From positions 4,400,501 through 4,464,500 of the forward strand of contig NZ_CP135529.1 in NCBI RefSeq assembly GCF_032401055.1: a stretch of DNA of 64,000 bases, read 5' to 3'. The stretch comes from Tardiphaga sp. 709. GTDB lineage: Bacteria > Pseudomonadota > Alphaproteobacteria > Rhizobiales > Xanthobacteraceae. The notes under the pieces were generated by a model. It made no database searches and was not told the DNA's origin. It saw only the letters and a list, made by a program, of their open reading frames with translations. Positions 17,149 to 27,821 of the stretch are shown one piece after another. The position numbers and the translations under genes are program-made. How positions within the stretch are numbered: the first letter of the stretch is position 1; every line of letters starts with the position of its first letter.

Positions 17149-18720
17149 ATGACCACGTCGGCGCCATCTCCCAGTGCGGTCCCCGGCTTTCGCCGGAACA
17201 TGGTGACGATCTGCGCCATGACCGCCACCATCATGCAGGCGCTCGACACCACCATCGCCAATGTTGCTCTGCCTTACATGCAGGGCACGCTGTCGGCGTC
17301 GCAGGACCAGGTCAACTGGGTGCTGACCTCCTACATCGTGGCGGCGGCTATCATGACCGCGCCGGTCGGCTGGATCGCCAATCGGTTCGGGCGCAAGAAG
17401 ATCTTCATCGTCTGTTCGGCGGGCTTCACTGTCGCCTCGGTACTGTGCGGCCTCGCGCAGGACATCAACCAGATGGTCGGCTTTCGTCTCTTGCAGGGCG
17501 TGTTCGGCGCGGCACTCGTGCCGCTGTCGCAGGCGGTGATGCTCGACAGTTACGCGCTGCATGAGCGCGCCAAGGCGATGTCGATCTGGGGCATGGGCGT
17601 GATGCTCGGCCCGATCATGGGACCTTCATTGGGCGCCTGGCTGACTGAAACTTACTCCTGGCACTGGGTGTTCTTCGTCAATCTGCCCTTCGGCATCGTC
17701 ACGGTGTTTGGTCTGTTGGCCTTCATGGACGAGACCAAGACCGATGCAGAACTGAAATTCGACTGGTTCGGTTTCGGCGCGTTGGCCATCGGTATCGGTG
17801 CGATGCAACTCGCGCTCGACCGTGGCGAGCAACTCGGCTGGCTCGAATCCAACGAAATCGTCATTGAGGCGATCGTCTCGGTCATCGGCTTCTATTATTT
17901 CTTCGCGCATTCCTTCACGACCTCGAAGCCGTTCATCCAGTTCGCCATCTTCAAGGACAAGAATTTTGTTGGCGGCTGCGTGTTCATGGCCGTCATGGGG
18001 CTGGTGCTGTATTCGACCATGGCACTGTCGTCGCCCTATCTGCAGAACGTGATCGGCTATCCGATCCTCACGGCAGGTCTGTTGCTGGCGACGCGTGGCT
18101 CCGGCACCTTCGTGGCGATGATGCTGGTCGGGCGCATCATGAAATATGTCGAGGCGCGTACACTGATCATGGTGGGAATGGCGCTGATGTCGGTGTCGCT
18201 GTTCTTCACGTCGATGTGGACCGACCAGACCGGCGTGTCGGAGATCGTGATCGTCTCGATCGCGCAGGGATTTGGCCTCGGTCTCGTCTTCGTGCCGCTA
18301 TCTACCGTGGCGTTCCTGACGCTACCCAATCATCTGCGCACCGACGGCACCTCGATGCTCACGCTGCTGCGCAATGTCGCCAGCTCGATCGGCATTTCCA
18401 TCGTGATCGCGCAGCTGACGTCCAACACCCGTATGGCCCATGCGGTGCTGGTCGAGCACATCACACCGTTCAACAACGCGCTGCAGATGCCCAATGTAAC
18501 CAGCGCAATCAACCTCGCCACCGATAGCGGCCGCGCCGTGATGGACGCCATCGTCACGCTGCAGGCAACGATTATCGCCTTCGGGCTCGATTATCAGATG
18601 GTGATGCTGGTGACGCTCTGTGCGATTCCGATGGCGCTGATCATCGGCTCGTCAAAGGCGACCTTGCGCGCGCAGGCGGTGAAGCCGGGCGCGGATGAGC
18701 ATCCGGCGGTGATGGAATAA
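17149..18720 (+). CDS. emrB: DHA2-family MFS multidrug transporter (EmrB type)
   Basis: The inner-membrane pump of the EmrAB system, 523 residues with about fourteen membrane helices. Hallmarks are motif A-like GWIANRFGRKKIF, motif C GMGVMLGPIMGPSLGAWLTE (the proline/glycine-rich antiporter signature) and ALDTTIANVALPYMQG in helix 1. It lies four bases after emrA. The last 57 bases (18664-18720) recur at 19966-20022, about 84% identical, beyond an oppositely oriented phosphotransferase gene. Confidence 0.9.
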   Translation: MTTSAPSPSAVPGFRRNMVTICAMTATIMQALDTTIANVALPYMQGTLSASQDQVNWVLTSYIVAAAIMTAPVGWIANRFGRKKIFIVCSAGFTVASVLCGLAQDINQMVGFRLLQGVFGAALVPLSQAVMLDSYALHERAKAMSIWGMGVMLGPIMGPSLGAWLTETYSWHWVFFVNLPFGIVTVFGLLAFMDETKTDAELKFDWFGFGALAIGIGAMQLALDRGEQLGWLESNEIVIEAIVSVIGFYYFFAHSFTTSKPFIQFAIFKDKNFVGGCVFMAVMGLVLYSTMALSSPYLQNVIGYPILTAGLLLATRGSGTFVAMMLVGRIMKYVEARTLIMVGMALMSVSLFFTSMWTDQTGVSEIVIVSIAQGFGLGLVFVPLSTVAFLTLPNHLRTDGTSMLTLLRNVASSIGISIVIAQLTSNTRMAHAVLVEHITPFNNALQMPNVTSAINLATDSGRAVMDAIVTLQATIIAFGLDYQMVMLVTLCAIPMALIIGSSKATLRAQAVKPGADEHPAVME

Positions 18721-18729
18721 AGCCAGTTC

Positions 18730-19794
18730 TCAGTCGAGCAGCTCGCGGCAATCGAGATCGTCGACCGCCAGCATGATACGTTCAAGGTTGTTCCACCAGA
18801 TCACCGGCGGGATGTTATTGGCCTCCTGCCATGCCGGGGTGGTGATCTGCCACAACACGGACAGGCGGTAGTCGTCATTCAGCGCTTGCCGGTCGTAGTC
18901 GCGCACGCCCCGCGCCACCAGTTCGGCGTGGTAGTGGTCGAGCAAAGGTCGCTCAAAGCGCCGCCGCATGTCGGGATACCAGTGCATCGCCATCATATAG
19001 GCGAGATCGTCCGATGCCGTGTCGACGCGCCAGCTATCCCAATCGAATTGCAGCGCTTCATGGCCGTTCTCATCTTTCGGCAGAAAGATGTTCCAGACAT
19101 GGGAGTCGCCCTGGACGATCGTCATGTTGGAGTGGGAGCGGTGGCGCGCCTGCAGGCGCGGCGCCGCGTCGAGCAGCCGTGCGTAGAGCTCGCGCCGTTC
19201 GGGTGACAGGCGATCGCCCTGGCGCTCGGTGAATTTTTCCAACTGGCGCGTGAGCGTCTGCACCTGCTGATCCAGCTCGGTGGACTCCTGCCATGTTCCG
19301 ATTGTGACGCCGAGGCGCGCATCATTCCACCACGCCGCATGAAAGCGTGCCCGAGACCGAACGATCTGCTCGCATTGTGCGAATGTCGGTGGCTGCGGCC
19401 AGGTGGTGGCGACAAAGTGAGACTCAGTGAGGTCTTCGAGCAGCAAATGCCACGCCTTGGTGCCGGCATCGCTGACCGCCTCGTAGCAACGCGGCACAAG
19501 ATGCTCGGACATGGCCGAACCAACGGTGTTGTAGAATGCAACTTCGTTGCGGCCGGCATGCCAGAACGTCGCCGCGCGTTCGGGGACGACGGTCTTGAGA
19601 ATGATGGAGCCCGGTGCATCGGTGTCGCCGCCATCGTAGCTCAGGCGCAGCCGGTCGATCCTGGACAGCACCGTGTTGAACGAGCGCTCCACGATGACAT
19701 CGCGGACGCGACCGTTGCCGAGCACGCCGGACTTGCGAAGCGCGGCGGTGAGATGTCCGGCATCCGCCACTGGTAGCGGTGAGATTGCTGTCAT
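18730..19794 (-). CDS. Phosphotransferase of the APH / ecdysteroid-kinase-like family
   Basis: A 354-residue protein with a kinase-like fold. The catalytic loop reads IVQGDSHVWNIFLP, with the aspartate and asparagine of the HxDxxxxN-type motif (here GDxHxxN). The metal-binding aspartate is in FDWDSWR. These fit the ecdysteroid-kinase-like (DUF1679) branch of the aminoglycoside-phosphotransferase clan. The substrate is unknown. The N-terminal EDLTESHF segment corresponds to the hinge region. It converges on emrB, separated by nine bases, and is bracketed by the two copies of the emrB tail, so it may be an acquired gene. Confidence 0.8.
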   Translation of the reverse strand: MTAISPLPVADAGHLTAALRKSGVLGNGRVRDVIVERSFNTVLSRIDRLRLSYDGGDTDAPGSIILKTVVPERAATFWHAGRNEVAFYNTVGSAMSEHLVPRCYEAVSDAGTKAWHLLLEDLTESHFVATTWPQPPTFAQCEQIVRSRARFHAAWWNDARLGVTIGTWQESTELDQQVQTLTRQLEKFTERQGDRLSPERRELYARLLDAAPRLQARHRSHSNMTIVQGDSHVWNIFLPKDENGHEALQFDWDSWRVDTASDDLAYMMAMHWYPDMRRRFERPLLDHYHAELVARGVRDYDRQALNDDYRLSVLWQITTPAWQEANNIPPVIWWNNLERIMLAVDDLDCRELLD

Positions 19795-19844
19795 GGTGGT
19801 ACACGTCCCGCAGATGAGGAAGCGTCGGCGCCGCCATGTTACAC

Positions 19845-19876
19845 GCCGAGGCACAATTTTCGAGCCTCGGCTTTTT
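19845..19876 (+). terminator. Orphan intrinsic terminator pointing rightward
   Basis: GCCGAGGC and GCCTCGGC form a perfect 8-bp stem around an 11-base loop, followed by five T residues. No rightward gene ends here; emrB stops 1.1 kb upstream and the phosphotransferase is divergent. It may be left over from the sequence that carried the emrB tail copy. Confidence 0.65.
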
Positions 19877-19965
19877 GGCAGTATTTCTGGCGCGATTGTT
19901 GTCCTTTTACGCTCTGTGCACGGCGGGGCGCATCATGAGGCATTGAGGCGGAACGGATGCGGCAC

Positions 19966-20022
19966 CTGCGGGCGCAAGCGGCAAAGCCGGGTGCGGAAGA
20001 GCATCCGGCAGTGATGGAATAG
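19966..20022 (+). pseudogene. Remnant second copy of the emrB 3' end
   Basis: Nineteen in-frame units (LRAQAAKPGAEEHPAVME then stop) match the end of EmrB (LRAQAVKPGADEHPAVME). DNA identity is about 48 of 57 bases, and most changes are at third codon positions. Upstream in frame a stop codon is reached within about 15 codons, so only the tail survives. Together with the intact copy at 18664-18720 it brackets the phosphotransferase gene. Confidence 0.8.
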
Positions 20023-20026
20023 TTCC

Positions 20027-20280
20027 TTTTAACCTCGCCCCGCTCTTTGCGGGGAGAGGTCGCCGCGTCTCCGCGGCGGGTGAGGGGCATGGTACGGCGT
20101 CCACCTCATGCGTGGATTTTCGGATCGGAATTTCCTCAGAGAGATGCTGAGATCTCGGGGAGGGAGAGTGGGACTTGGCAGTCCGCGCGCGGCGCGGCTG
20201 CGTGTCCGGCCCCTCACCCGGAGCCGTCGCTGCGCGCCGGCTCCGACCTCTCCCCGCAAAGGGCGGGGAGAGGTTAAAAA
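20027..20280. repeat. Long palindromic repeat, family C (CTCCCCGC / GCGGGGAG ends)
   Basis: The left end TTTTAACCTCGCCCCGC with hairpin GCGGGGAGAGGT mirrors the right end CTCTCCCCGCAAAGGGCGGGGAGAGGTTAAAA (20248-20279). Inner arms GGGTGAGGGGC and GCCCCTCACCC also pair. A short copy of the same end occurs at 51248-51275. It fills the gap between the emrB-tail remnant and the pcaG stop codon and has no coding frame of its own. Confidence 0.7.
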
Positions 20281-20281
20281 C

Positions 20282-20863
20282 TCACACGTCGAAGAACACC
20301 GTCTCGTTGGCGCCTTGCAGGTGGATATCAAACCGATACACGCCAGGCGCCGTCTTCTTCGCGATGATCGTCGCGCGGCGGTCGGCCGGGACGAGGTTCA
20401 TCACCGCATCATCAGCCGTCGCGGCTTCGTCCTCGAAATAGATACGCGTCATCGACTGCATGGTCATGCCGCGGCCAAACACGGCCATCACGATATGCGG
20501 CGCCTGCGGCTTGCCGTCATGGCCGGGCACGCTGCCGGGTTTGACGGTGTCGAACGAATATTCGCCGGCATCGGTGGTGCCGGAGCGGCCGAAACCCTTG
20601 AAGCTCGAATTCGGCAGCCCGCGGGTGTCCTGCGGATCGGCGAAGCGGCCCTGCGCGTCGGCCTGCCAGATTTCCAGCACGGCGTCGGGCACCACCTTGC
20701 CGTCGCCGTCATAGATCACGCCTTCGATGCGGATCTTGTCGCCGGTGACGTCGGGCGTTAGCAGGTTGCTGGTGAAGGCGTCGTTCCAGGCGTATTTGCC
20801 GTTCGGCGTCAGGCCGTAGGCATAGAACGGACCGACGGTCTGCGACGGGGTAATTCCGGGCAT
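20282..20863 (-). CDS. pcaG: Protocatechuate 3,4-dioxygenase alpha subunit
   Basis: The non-catalytic partner subunit of protocatechuate 3,4-dioxygenase, which cleaves the aromatic ring between the two hydroxyls to give 3-carboxy-muconate. The 193-residue product starts TPSQTVGPFYAYGLTPNG and has the VLEIWQADAQGRF strand and PHIVMAVFGRGM. It lacks the full tyrosine/histidine iron-ligand set of the beta chain, as expected. Its ATG overlaps the pcaH stop by one base, implying translational coupling. Confidence 0.93.
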   Translation of the reverse strand: MPGITPSQTVGPFYAYGLTPNGKYAWNDAFTSNLLTPDVTGDKIRIEGVIYDGDGKVVPDAVLEIWQADAQGRFADPQDTRGLPNSSFKGFGRSGTTDAGEYSFDTVKPGSVPGHDGKPQAPHIVMAVFGRGMTMQSMTRIYFEDEAATADDAVMNLVPADRRATIIAKKTAPGVYRFDIHLQGANETVFFDV

Positions 20864-21564
20864 CAGTGATTCTCCGTCGGGGTCGCGTTGCGGCCGCGCA
20901 AAACGATGTTGAAGCGGTAGGCCAGCGCCCAGCCGGGCTCGGTGACGTCGAGGTCGAAATCCGACACCATGCGCAGGCGTGCCTTTTCGTCAGTGACCGA
21001 GTTGAAGATCGGATCGAACGGGAACAAGGGATCGTTCGGGAAATACATCTGCGTCACGAGGCGCGAGACGAAGGAATGGCCGAACACCGAGAAGTGGATG
21101 TGCGCAGGGCGCCAGGCATTATGGTGATTGCCCCACGGATAGGCGCCGGGCTTGATGGTGACGAACTTGTAGTTGCCCGCGGCGTCGGTGACGGTGCGGC
21201 CGGCGCCGGTGAAATTCGGATCGAGCGGCGCGGGATGCTGGTCCCAGACATGCACATAGCGGCCGCAGGCATTGGCCTGCCACAGTTCGACCAGCGTGTT
21301 CGGCACGCCGCGGCCGTCCTCGTCCATCACGGTGCCGTGGACGATGATGCGTTCGCCGAGCGGCTCGCCGGCATGCATGGTGGTAAGGTCATGATCGCCG
21401 GGGCGCACGGTCTCGTGGCCATAGACCGGTCCTGTCGTTTCCGACAGCGTGTGCGGCATCAGGATGCGCTGCTTCTGCGGGGCACGCTTGATGGTGCTCT
21501 TGTAGCCGGGTGAGAGGCGCGGCGCGTGCGCCGCATTGCTCTCGACGGGATAGATTAGCGTCAT
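20863..21564 (-). CDS. pcaH: Protocatechuate 3,4-dioxygenase beta subunit
   Basis: The catalytic, Fe(III)-binding subunit, 233 residues. The iron ligands expected for this family are visible: a tyrosine in ACGRYVHVWDQH, a second tyrosine in GAYPWGNHHNAWRPAHIHFS, and the two histidines of HIH. The ATG at 21564 has a GGGGA ribosome site seven bases upstream. It forms an operon with pcaF (upstream) and pcaG (downstream). Other pca genes (pcaB, C, D, I, J) are not in the window. Confidence 0.94.
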   Translation of the reverse strand: MTLIYPVESNAAHAPRLSPGYKSTIKRAPQKQRILMPHTLSETTGPVYGHETVRPGDHDLTTMHAGEPLGERIIVHGTVMDEDGRGVPNTLVELWQANACGRYVHVWDQHPAPLDPNFTGAGRTVTDAAGNYKFVTIKPGAYPWGNHHNAWRPAHIHFSVFGHSFVSRLVTQMYFPNDPLFPFDPIFNSVTDEKARLRMVSDFDLDVTEPGWALAYRFNIVLRGRNATPTENH

Positions 21565-21580
21565 GCTGGTTTCCCCTTTG

Positions 21581-21603
21581 GCCGCCGCGGATCCCGCGGC
21601 GGC
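21581..21603 (-). promoter_or_regulatory. Strong hairpin in the pcaF-pcaH spacer
   Basis: GCCGCCGCGG and CCGCGGCGGC form a perfect 10-bp stem with a 3-base loop, 17 bases upstream of the pcaH ATG and just before its ribosome site. There is no T run. It may act as an mRNA stabiliser or processing site that sets the pcaF:pcaH ratio; this is an inference. Confidence 0.5.
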
Positions 21604-21622
21604 TTGCTTGTGGACTTAAGTT

Positions 21623-22831
<1,209 letters not shown>

Positions 22832-22943
22832 CAATTCTCTCCCTGGAGACTGCATCCGCGCTCGATTGCCGGATTTTCGCGGTGGTTTTAAGAACCCCCG
22901 CTCACCCGGTCAAATGCCGCTGCTGGGTGGCAGCGTTGTCCGC

Positions 22944-22961
22944 GGGAATTCAGGAATTCCC
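22944..22961. promoter_or_regulatory. Perfect inverted repeat between pcaF and mutS
   Basis: GGGAATTC-AG-GAATTCCC has 8-bp arms. It lies about 115 bases upstream of the pcaF start. It could be an operator for the pca operon, for which no regulator gene is present in the window. Confidence 0.45.
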
Positions 22962-22986
22962 TTGAGAACTGCGGATATGAAATCGT

Positions 22987-23002
22987 AGTTGACTTGTCAA
23001 CT
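22987..23002. promoter_or_regulatory. Second perfect inverted repeat between pcaF and mutS
   Basis: AGTTGAC-TT-GTCAACT has 7-bp arms and a 2-base centre, about 85 bases before the mutS ATG and 155 bases before pcaF. TTGAC within it could be a -35 hexamer for mutS, so a bound protein would block that promoter. It resembles GntR-type operators in size, but the binding protein is unknown. Confidence 0.45.
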
Positions 23003-23084
23003 GCCTCGCCGCGGTGGGGAAAACTATGGTTTGCGACAGCCGCGGGTGGGATCGGCGGAGCAAAATTTGCTAGCGTCCGCCGCC

Positions 23085-25808
23085 ATGACGATCCAGCAGC
23101 CCATTACCGCCCCAGAACCCGCTCCCCGTGTGGAAGACACCGCAAAAGTGTCTCCGATGATGGAACAGTATCTTGAGATCAAGGCCGCCAATCCTGGCCT
23201 GTTGCTGTTTTACCGGATGGGCGATTTCTACGAGATCTTCTTCGAGGATGCGGAGGTCGCCTCGCGCGCCCTGGGGATCGTGCTGACCAAGCGCGGCAAG
23301 CATCAGGGCATGGATATCCCGATGTGCGGCGTGCCTGTGGTCCGCGCCGATGATTATCTGCACCGCCTGATCTCGCTCGGCATCCGTGTCGCCGTCTGCG
23401 AACAGATGGAGGATCCGGCCGAGGCGAAGAAGCGCGGCGGCAAGAGCGTGGTCCGCCGCGACGTCGTCCGCGTGGTGACGCCGGGTACGCTGACGGAAGA
23501 AAACCTGCTCGATGCCCGCGCCAACAATTATCTACTGGCGATTGCGCGCAGCAAGGGCTCGGCTGGTGCCGACCGTATCGGTCTTGCCTGGATAGATATT
23601 TCCACCGCGGAATTCATCGTCACCGAATGTGCGACGGGCGAACTCGGCGCGACGTTGGCGCGGATCAATCCCAATGAGGTGCTGGTTACGGACGCGCTCT
23701 ACAGCGATCCTGATCTCAGCCAGTTGCTGCGCGAATTGCCGGCGGTAACGTCGCTGACCCGTGACGTGTTCGATGGTGCCACCGCCGAACGCCGGCTGTG
23801 CGATTACTTTGCCGTCGCCACCATGGATGGCCTCAGCGTCATGTCGCGGCTGGAAGCGACCGCTGCGGCGGCGTGTGTCACCTATGTCGAGCGCACCCAG
23901 GTTGGCAAACGTGTGCCGCTGTCGCCGCCGACCCACGAAGCGGTCGGCACCACCATGGCGATCGATCCGGCGACGCGCGCCAATCTCGAACTGACGCGAA
24001 CGCTATCAGGCGAGCGCAAGGGCTCGCTGCTGGATGCGATCGACTGCACCGTGACGGCCGCCGGCTCGCGCCTGCTGGCGCAGCGTCTTGCCGCGCCGCT
24101 GACCGATGAAGCGGCCATCGGCCGCCGGCTCGATGCGGTCACGAGTTTCGTATCCGACAGCGGGCTGCGCGACGATCTGCGCTCGGCCCTGAAGTCTGCG
24201 CCTGATATGTCGCGCGCACTGGCGCGGCTTTCGGTCGGCCGCGGCGGTCCGCGCGATCTCGCCTGTCTGCGTGATGGTGTGCTTGCCGCAGATCAGGTGC
24301 TGGCGCGTCTCGGCGCCATCGACAATCTGCCAGCGGATATCACCGCCGCGATGACCGGCCTGCGCCGGCCATCGCGCGAACTCGCCGCGACCTTTGCGCG
24401 GGCGCTGGCCGACGATCTTCCACTGCTGAAGCGCGACGGCGGCTTCGTGCGCGAAGGCTTCGAGCCGGTGCTCGACGAAACCCGCAATCTGCGCGACGCC
24501 TCGCGGCTCGTGGTGGCGTCGATGCAGGCGCGCTACGCCGATGACACGGGCGTCAAGGCGCTGAAGATCCGGCATAACAACGTGCTCGGCTATTTCGTCG
24601 AGGTCACCGCGCAGCATGGCGACAAGCTCATGCAGCCGCCGCTGAATGCGATCTTCATCCATCGTCAGACGCTGGCCGGGCAGGTGCGCTTCACCACGTC
24701 CGAACTGGGCGAGATCGAAGCCAAGATCGCCAATGCCGGCGACCGCGCGCTTGGGCTCGAACTCGAAATCTTCGAACGGCTGTCGGCGATGGTCGCCGAG
24801 GCCTCGGAAGATCTGCGCGCTGCCGCCCATGCCTTCGCGCTGCTGGATGTGGCGACGGCACTGGCGAAGCTGGCGGTCGATGACAATTATATCCGCCCGG
24901 ACGTCGATAACTCGCTGCTGTTCGCCATCGAGGGGGGCCGGCATCCGGTGGTCGAACAGGCGCTGCGCCGCGACGGCCAGCCGTTCATCGCCAATGCCAG
25001 TGATCTGTCGCCGGGGCCGGGGCAGAAGTCCGGGCAGATCTGGTTGATCACCGGCCCGAACATGGCGGGTAAGTCGACCTTCCTGCGCCAGAATGCGCTG
25101 ATCGCACTGCTGGCGCAGATCGGCAGTTTCGTGCCGGCATCGCGCGCCCGCATCGGCATTGTCGACAGGCTGTTCTCGCGCGTCGGCGCTGCTGATGATC
25201 TCGCGCGCGGTCGTTCGACCTTCATGGTCGAGATGGTGGAGACGGCGGTCATCCTCAATCAGGCCACCGAGCGCGCGCTGGTGATCCTCGACGAAATCGG
25301 TCGTGGCACCGCGACCTTCGACGGTCTGTCGATCGCCTGGGCGGCGATCGAGCATTTGCACGAGAGCAATCGCTGCCGCGCTTTGTTCGCGACGCATTAT
25401 CACGAGCTCACCGCGCTGTCGGCGAAACTGCCGCGGCTGTTCAATGCCACGGTGCGGGTCAAGGAATGGCACGGCGACGTCGTGTTCCTGCACGAGGTGC
25501 TGCCGGGTTCGGCGGATCGCTCCTATGGCATTCAGGTGGCCAAACTCGCCGGCCTGCCGCCCGCGGTGATCGCGCGCGCGAAGTCGGTGCTGGCCAAGCT
25601 GGAAGCGCAGGATCGCGGTCAAAGCGCCAAGGCATTAATGGACGATTTGCCGCTGTTCGCGATCACAGCGCGTGCACCGGTCGAGGCGGCCCCTCCGTCG
25701 GAGGCGGAATTGCTGATGGAGGCCGTGAAGGCGCTGCATCCCGACGAAATGTCGCCGCGCGAGGCGCTGGATGCGCTCTATGCGCTGAAGGCGAAACTGC
25801 CGAAGTAG
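23085..25808 (+). CDS. mutS: DNA mismatch repair protein MutS
   Basis: The mismatch-recognition ATPase, 907 residues. The N-terminal mismatch-binding domain has [14 protein letters not shown], with the conserved F-x-E wedge. Connector, core and clamp domains follow. The ATPase has Walker [10 protein letters not shown] (~657-665), Walker [12 protein letters not shown], and FATHYHELT, the histidine switch. The C-terminal helix-turn-helix dimer region includes [22 protein letters not shown] chose the ATG at 23085; the frame extends upstream but reads unrelated sequence across two palindromes. The next gene's stop abuts the mutS stop with no gap. Confidence 0.97.
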   Translation: MTIQQPITAPEPAPRVEDTAKVSPMMEQYLEIKAANPGLLLFYRMGDFYEIFFEDAEVASRALGIVLTKRGKHQGMDIPMCGVPVVRADDYLHRLISLGIRVAVCEQMEDPAEAKKRGGKSVVRRDVVRVVTPGTLTEENLLDARANNYLLAIARSKGSAGADRIGLAWIDISTAEFIVTECATGELGATLARINPNEVLVTDALYSDPDLSQLLRELPAVTSLTRDVFDGATAERRLCDYFAVATMDGLSVMSRLEATAAAACVTYVERTQVGKRVPLSPPTHEAVGTTMAIDPATRANLELTRTLSGERKGSLLDAIDCTVTAAGSRLLAQRLAAPLTDEAAIGRRLDAVTSFVSDSGLRDDLRSALKSAPDMSRALARLSVGRGGPRDLACLRDGVLAADQVLARLGAIDNLPADITAAMTGLRRPSRELAATFARALADDLPLLKRDGGFVREGFEPVLDETRNLRDASRLVVASMQARYADDTGVKALKIRHNNVLGYFVEVTAQHGDKLMQPPLNAIFIHRQTLAGQVRFTTSELGEIEAKIANAGDRALGLELEIFERLSAMVAEASEDLRAAAHAFALLDVATALAKLAVDDNYIRPDVDNSLLFAIEGGRHPVVEQALRRDGQPFIANASDLSPGPGQKSGQIWLITGPNMAGKSTFLRQNALIALLAQIGSFVPASRARIGIVDRLFSRVGAADDLARGRSTFMVEMVETAVILNQATERALVILDEIGRGTATFDGLSIAWAAIEHLHESNRCRALFATHYHELTALSAKLPRLFNATVRVKEWHGDVVFLHEVLPGSADRSYGIQVAKLAGLPPAVIARAKSVLAKLEAQDRGQSAKALMDDLPLFAITARAPVEAAPPSEAELLMEAVKALHPDEMSPREALDALYALKAKLPK

Positions 25809-26324
25809 TTATCGGCGGAAGTCGAGGCGGCCGTTGGTCCAGCGGCCGTCGATGCGGTTGGTGTCAACGATCAGTCCCGCCCATGGGCGCACGATCTCGG
25901 GTGCGGTGAGATTGATGTATTTGCCGGCCAGGTTGCGCGCGCCGTCGCGACGGGCGTCGATCAGGCCAATGCGACGGCCATCGTCCCAGGTGAACAGCAG
26001 ATAGATCCGGTCATCCGTCATTCTCAGTTGGGCGGCGCCGTGCTTCCATTTGTCGTTGGCGTCGCCGGGAATGGTCGGATCGGCGCCACCGTTCCAGCGG
26101 CTGAACCAGTCGCCGTCGAGATCGGCGGCGGCCGATTGATTCCCGTCGTGCCAGCGGTGTGCATTATCATCATCGGCTGAACCGGTGAGGTCGACGCTTG
26201 CCGCGAACGCAGTCGCATCCAGATCGTTGGGCGAAGGCGGGTCTATGACTTGAAAGGGATTGCGGACCCCGTCTCGTCTGCCGCCCAAAATCCGGTGCAC
26301 GGCCTCGATGTCGAAGCTCATCAT
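25809..26324 (-). CDS. Hypothetical protein, 171 residues
   Basis: I do not recognise this protein. It is soluble, acidic, and rich in Asp and Trp, with repeated D-rich loops such as DLDGDWFSRWNGGADPT. It ends in a region suggestive of a beta-rich fold (LRMTDDRIYLLFTWDDGRRI). The ATG pair at 26321/26324 follows an ACGGAGTG ribosome site, so I start there rather than at 26342. It ends directly against the mutS stop codon, tail to tail. The 12-base palindrome GTTCATATGAAC lies just upstream at 26337-26348. Confidence 0.55.
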   Translation of the reverse strand: MMSFDIEAVHRILGGRRDGVRNPFQVIDPPSPNDLDATAFAASVDLTGSADDDNAHRWHDGNQSAAADLDGDWFSRWNGGADPTIPGDANDKWKHGAAQLRMTDDRIYLLFTWDDGRRIGLIDARRDGARNLAGKYINLTAPEIVRPWAGLIVDTNRIDGRWTNGRLDFRR

Positions 26325-26397
26325 CGCACTCCGTTCGTTCATATGAACAGACTTGTGCAGCAATGAGTCGATTGCCACCCGCTTTCCGACCCGCTTG

Positions 26398-27195
26398 CTA
26401 GACCGCGCGGATCTTCCTGCGTCCCAGCGTCCACAACCCGAGATTCCATACCACGCAGGTGGCGAGCGCCATGCTCAGCGCGATCACCGAGCCGAAGCGT
26501 AGTGCCGTGAGGTGCATGACCGCGACGGCGATGCCGAAGCCCATGAGGCCCCAGCCGCCATTGGCGATCACCGCGGCGGTGGGCGGGCCGCCGATCCGCG
26601 GATGCAGAATCAGCATCAGGCTGGTGAACACCACGGGATAGAGCGCGAGGATGCCGCTGCCGGTAGGGCCGATGGTCGAGGACAGCGTCACCACCGTGGC
26701 GACCAGTGTCGCGACGAGTGCGGCGCGTAGCGGGATGTCGTACCAGCGTCTTGTGATGAGCGGCATCTTCGCATGGCGAAACCGCGCCATCAGCGGCAGG
26801 CAGATGCCGAAGGCCACGACATTGGCGGCGATACCGCCAAGCAAAGTCCATTCGAATTGCCGCACCAGGAGGGCGAGGGTGAACCACACCAGCACGGCGG
26901 CGCCGAGGCTGACGATCACGTTGTAGCGTTGTGCCAGCAGCACGTAAGTCAGCCCGAGAAACATCGTCGCGCCATTGATCGGCAGGCTGGCCAGCGCGCC
27001 CTGCGCGATGAAGGCGGCGTCGTGATCGAGCGCGAGAAAAACGTAGGAAGGTCCTGCCGAGATCGGCAGCGTCGCTACCAATGCGCCGATCACCGGGCCG
27101 GATCGTTCGGTAATGATGGAGGCGGTGATCACAAAGGCGGCGGTGATCGCCATGCGCAGAGTGAGCGTCAGGAGGAAGGCAAGTTCGGGGGACAT
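26398..27195 (-). CDS. Polytopic inner-membrane protein, function unknown
   Basis: A 265-residue protein with about eight membrane helices and few charged residues. Notable loops are SAGPSYVFLALDHDAAFIAQ and HPRIGGPPTAAVIANGGWGL. The glycine-rich second loop is reminiscent of small permeases, but I cannot place it in a named family. I chose the ATG at 27195, directly before the first helix; the longer frame to 27570 runs antisense to the OsmC gene and is not used. It is 59 bases downstream of the osmC-like gene on the same strand. Confidence 0.65.
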   Translation of the reverse strand: MSPELAFLLTLTLRMAITAAFVITASIITERSGPVIGALVATLPISAGPSYVFLALDHDAAFIAQGALASLPINGATMFLGLTYVLLAQRYNVIVSLGAAVLVWFTLALLVRQFEWTLLGGIAANVVAFGICLPLMARFRHAKMPLITRRWYDIPLRAALVATLVATVVTLSSTIGPTGSGILALYPVVFTSLMLILHPRIGGPPTAAVIANGGWGLMGFGIAVAVMHLTALRFGSVIALSMALATCVVWNLGLWTLGRRKIRAV

Positions 27196-27254
27196 GGCAG
27201 CCTGACGAGAGGAGGTGCTTGGCCTCCTCTTTCTTGGTGGATCGTCCGGCCTGC

Positions 27255-27764
27255 TTACACTCTGTTGAGGGACACCGAAACCTTCGGGCCATGTTTGATG
27301 GTCTGGTAGACCACGCAATAACGCTCGGTCAGCTTCAGCAGCAGATCGAGCTTGTCCTGCGGCGCGTCGGTGTCGACGTCGAAGCGCAGGCGGATTTCGG
27401 CGAAGCCGACCGGGGCTTCCTTGTCGACGCCGAGCGTGCCGCGGAAATCGAGATCGCCCTCGGCTGTCACATTGCCGGACTTCAAGGGAATTTCGACCGC
27501 GGTGGCCACTGATTTCAGTGTGACGCCGGCGCAGGCCACCAATGCTTCCAACAGCATGTCGCCCGAACACAGTTCAAGTCCGGAGCCGCCAGTTGCAGGG
27601 TGCAGACCGGCAGCGGCGATTTGCCGGCCTGTCTCGACCTTGCAGGCGATGCCGTCACTGTCGATCGAGCCCTTGGCTTTGAGCGTGATGAAGGCAGCCT
27701 TTGGATCGGTCTTGTAGAGCTCTTTGATGGGGGCCTGGGTGGCGCGAAGCGCGGTGGCGTCCAT
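27255..27764 (-). CDS. OsmC-family peroxidase-like protein
   Basis: A 169-residue protein of the OsmC/Ohr fold, which reduces organic peroxides through two cysteines. The first cysteine lies in LELCSGDMLLEALVACAG, and a second candidate is in ERYCVVYQT. The TGGSGLELCSGD loop is similar to other OsmC-like proteins. It lies between the unknown membrane protein and ssuB, all leftward, so it may belong to a sulfur/redox-related transcript. Substrate unknown. Confidence 0.82.
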   Translation of the reverse strand: MDATALRATQAPIKELYKTDPKAAFITLKAKGSIDSDGIACKVETGRQIAAAGLHPATGGSGLELCSGDMLLEALVACAGVTLKSVATAVEIPLKSGNVTAEGDLDFRGTLGVDKEAPVGFAEIRLRFDVDTDAPQDKLDLLLKLTERYCVVYQTIKHGPKVSVSLNRV

Positions 27765-27821
27765 GATATCTCTCCCTGAGATTTTGTTAGTTGCAGCTTT
27801 TATTAGCTCGCGGTGCTGTTG

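Noticed and set aside
24006-25622. A 538-codon open frame antisense to mutS
   Set aside because: mutS is certain on the other strand; such long antisense frames are common at this base composition.
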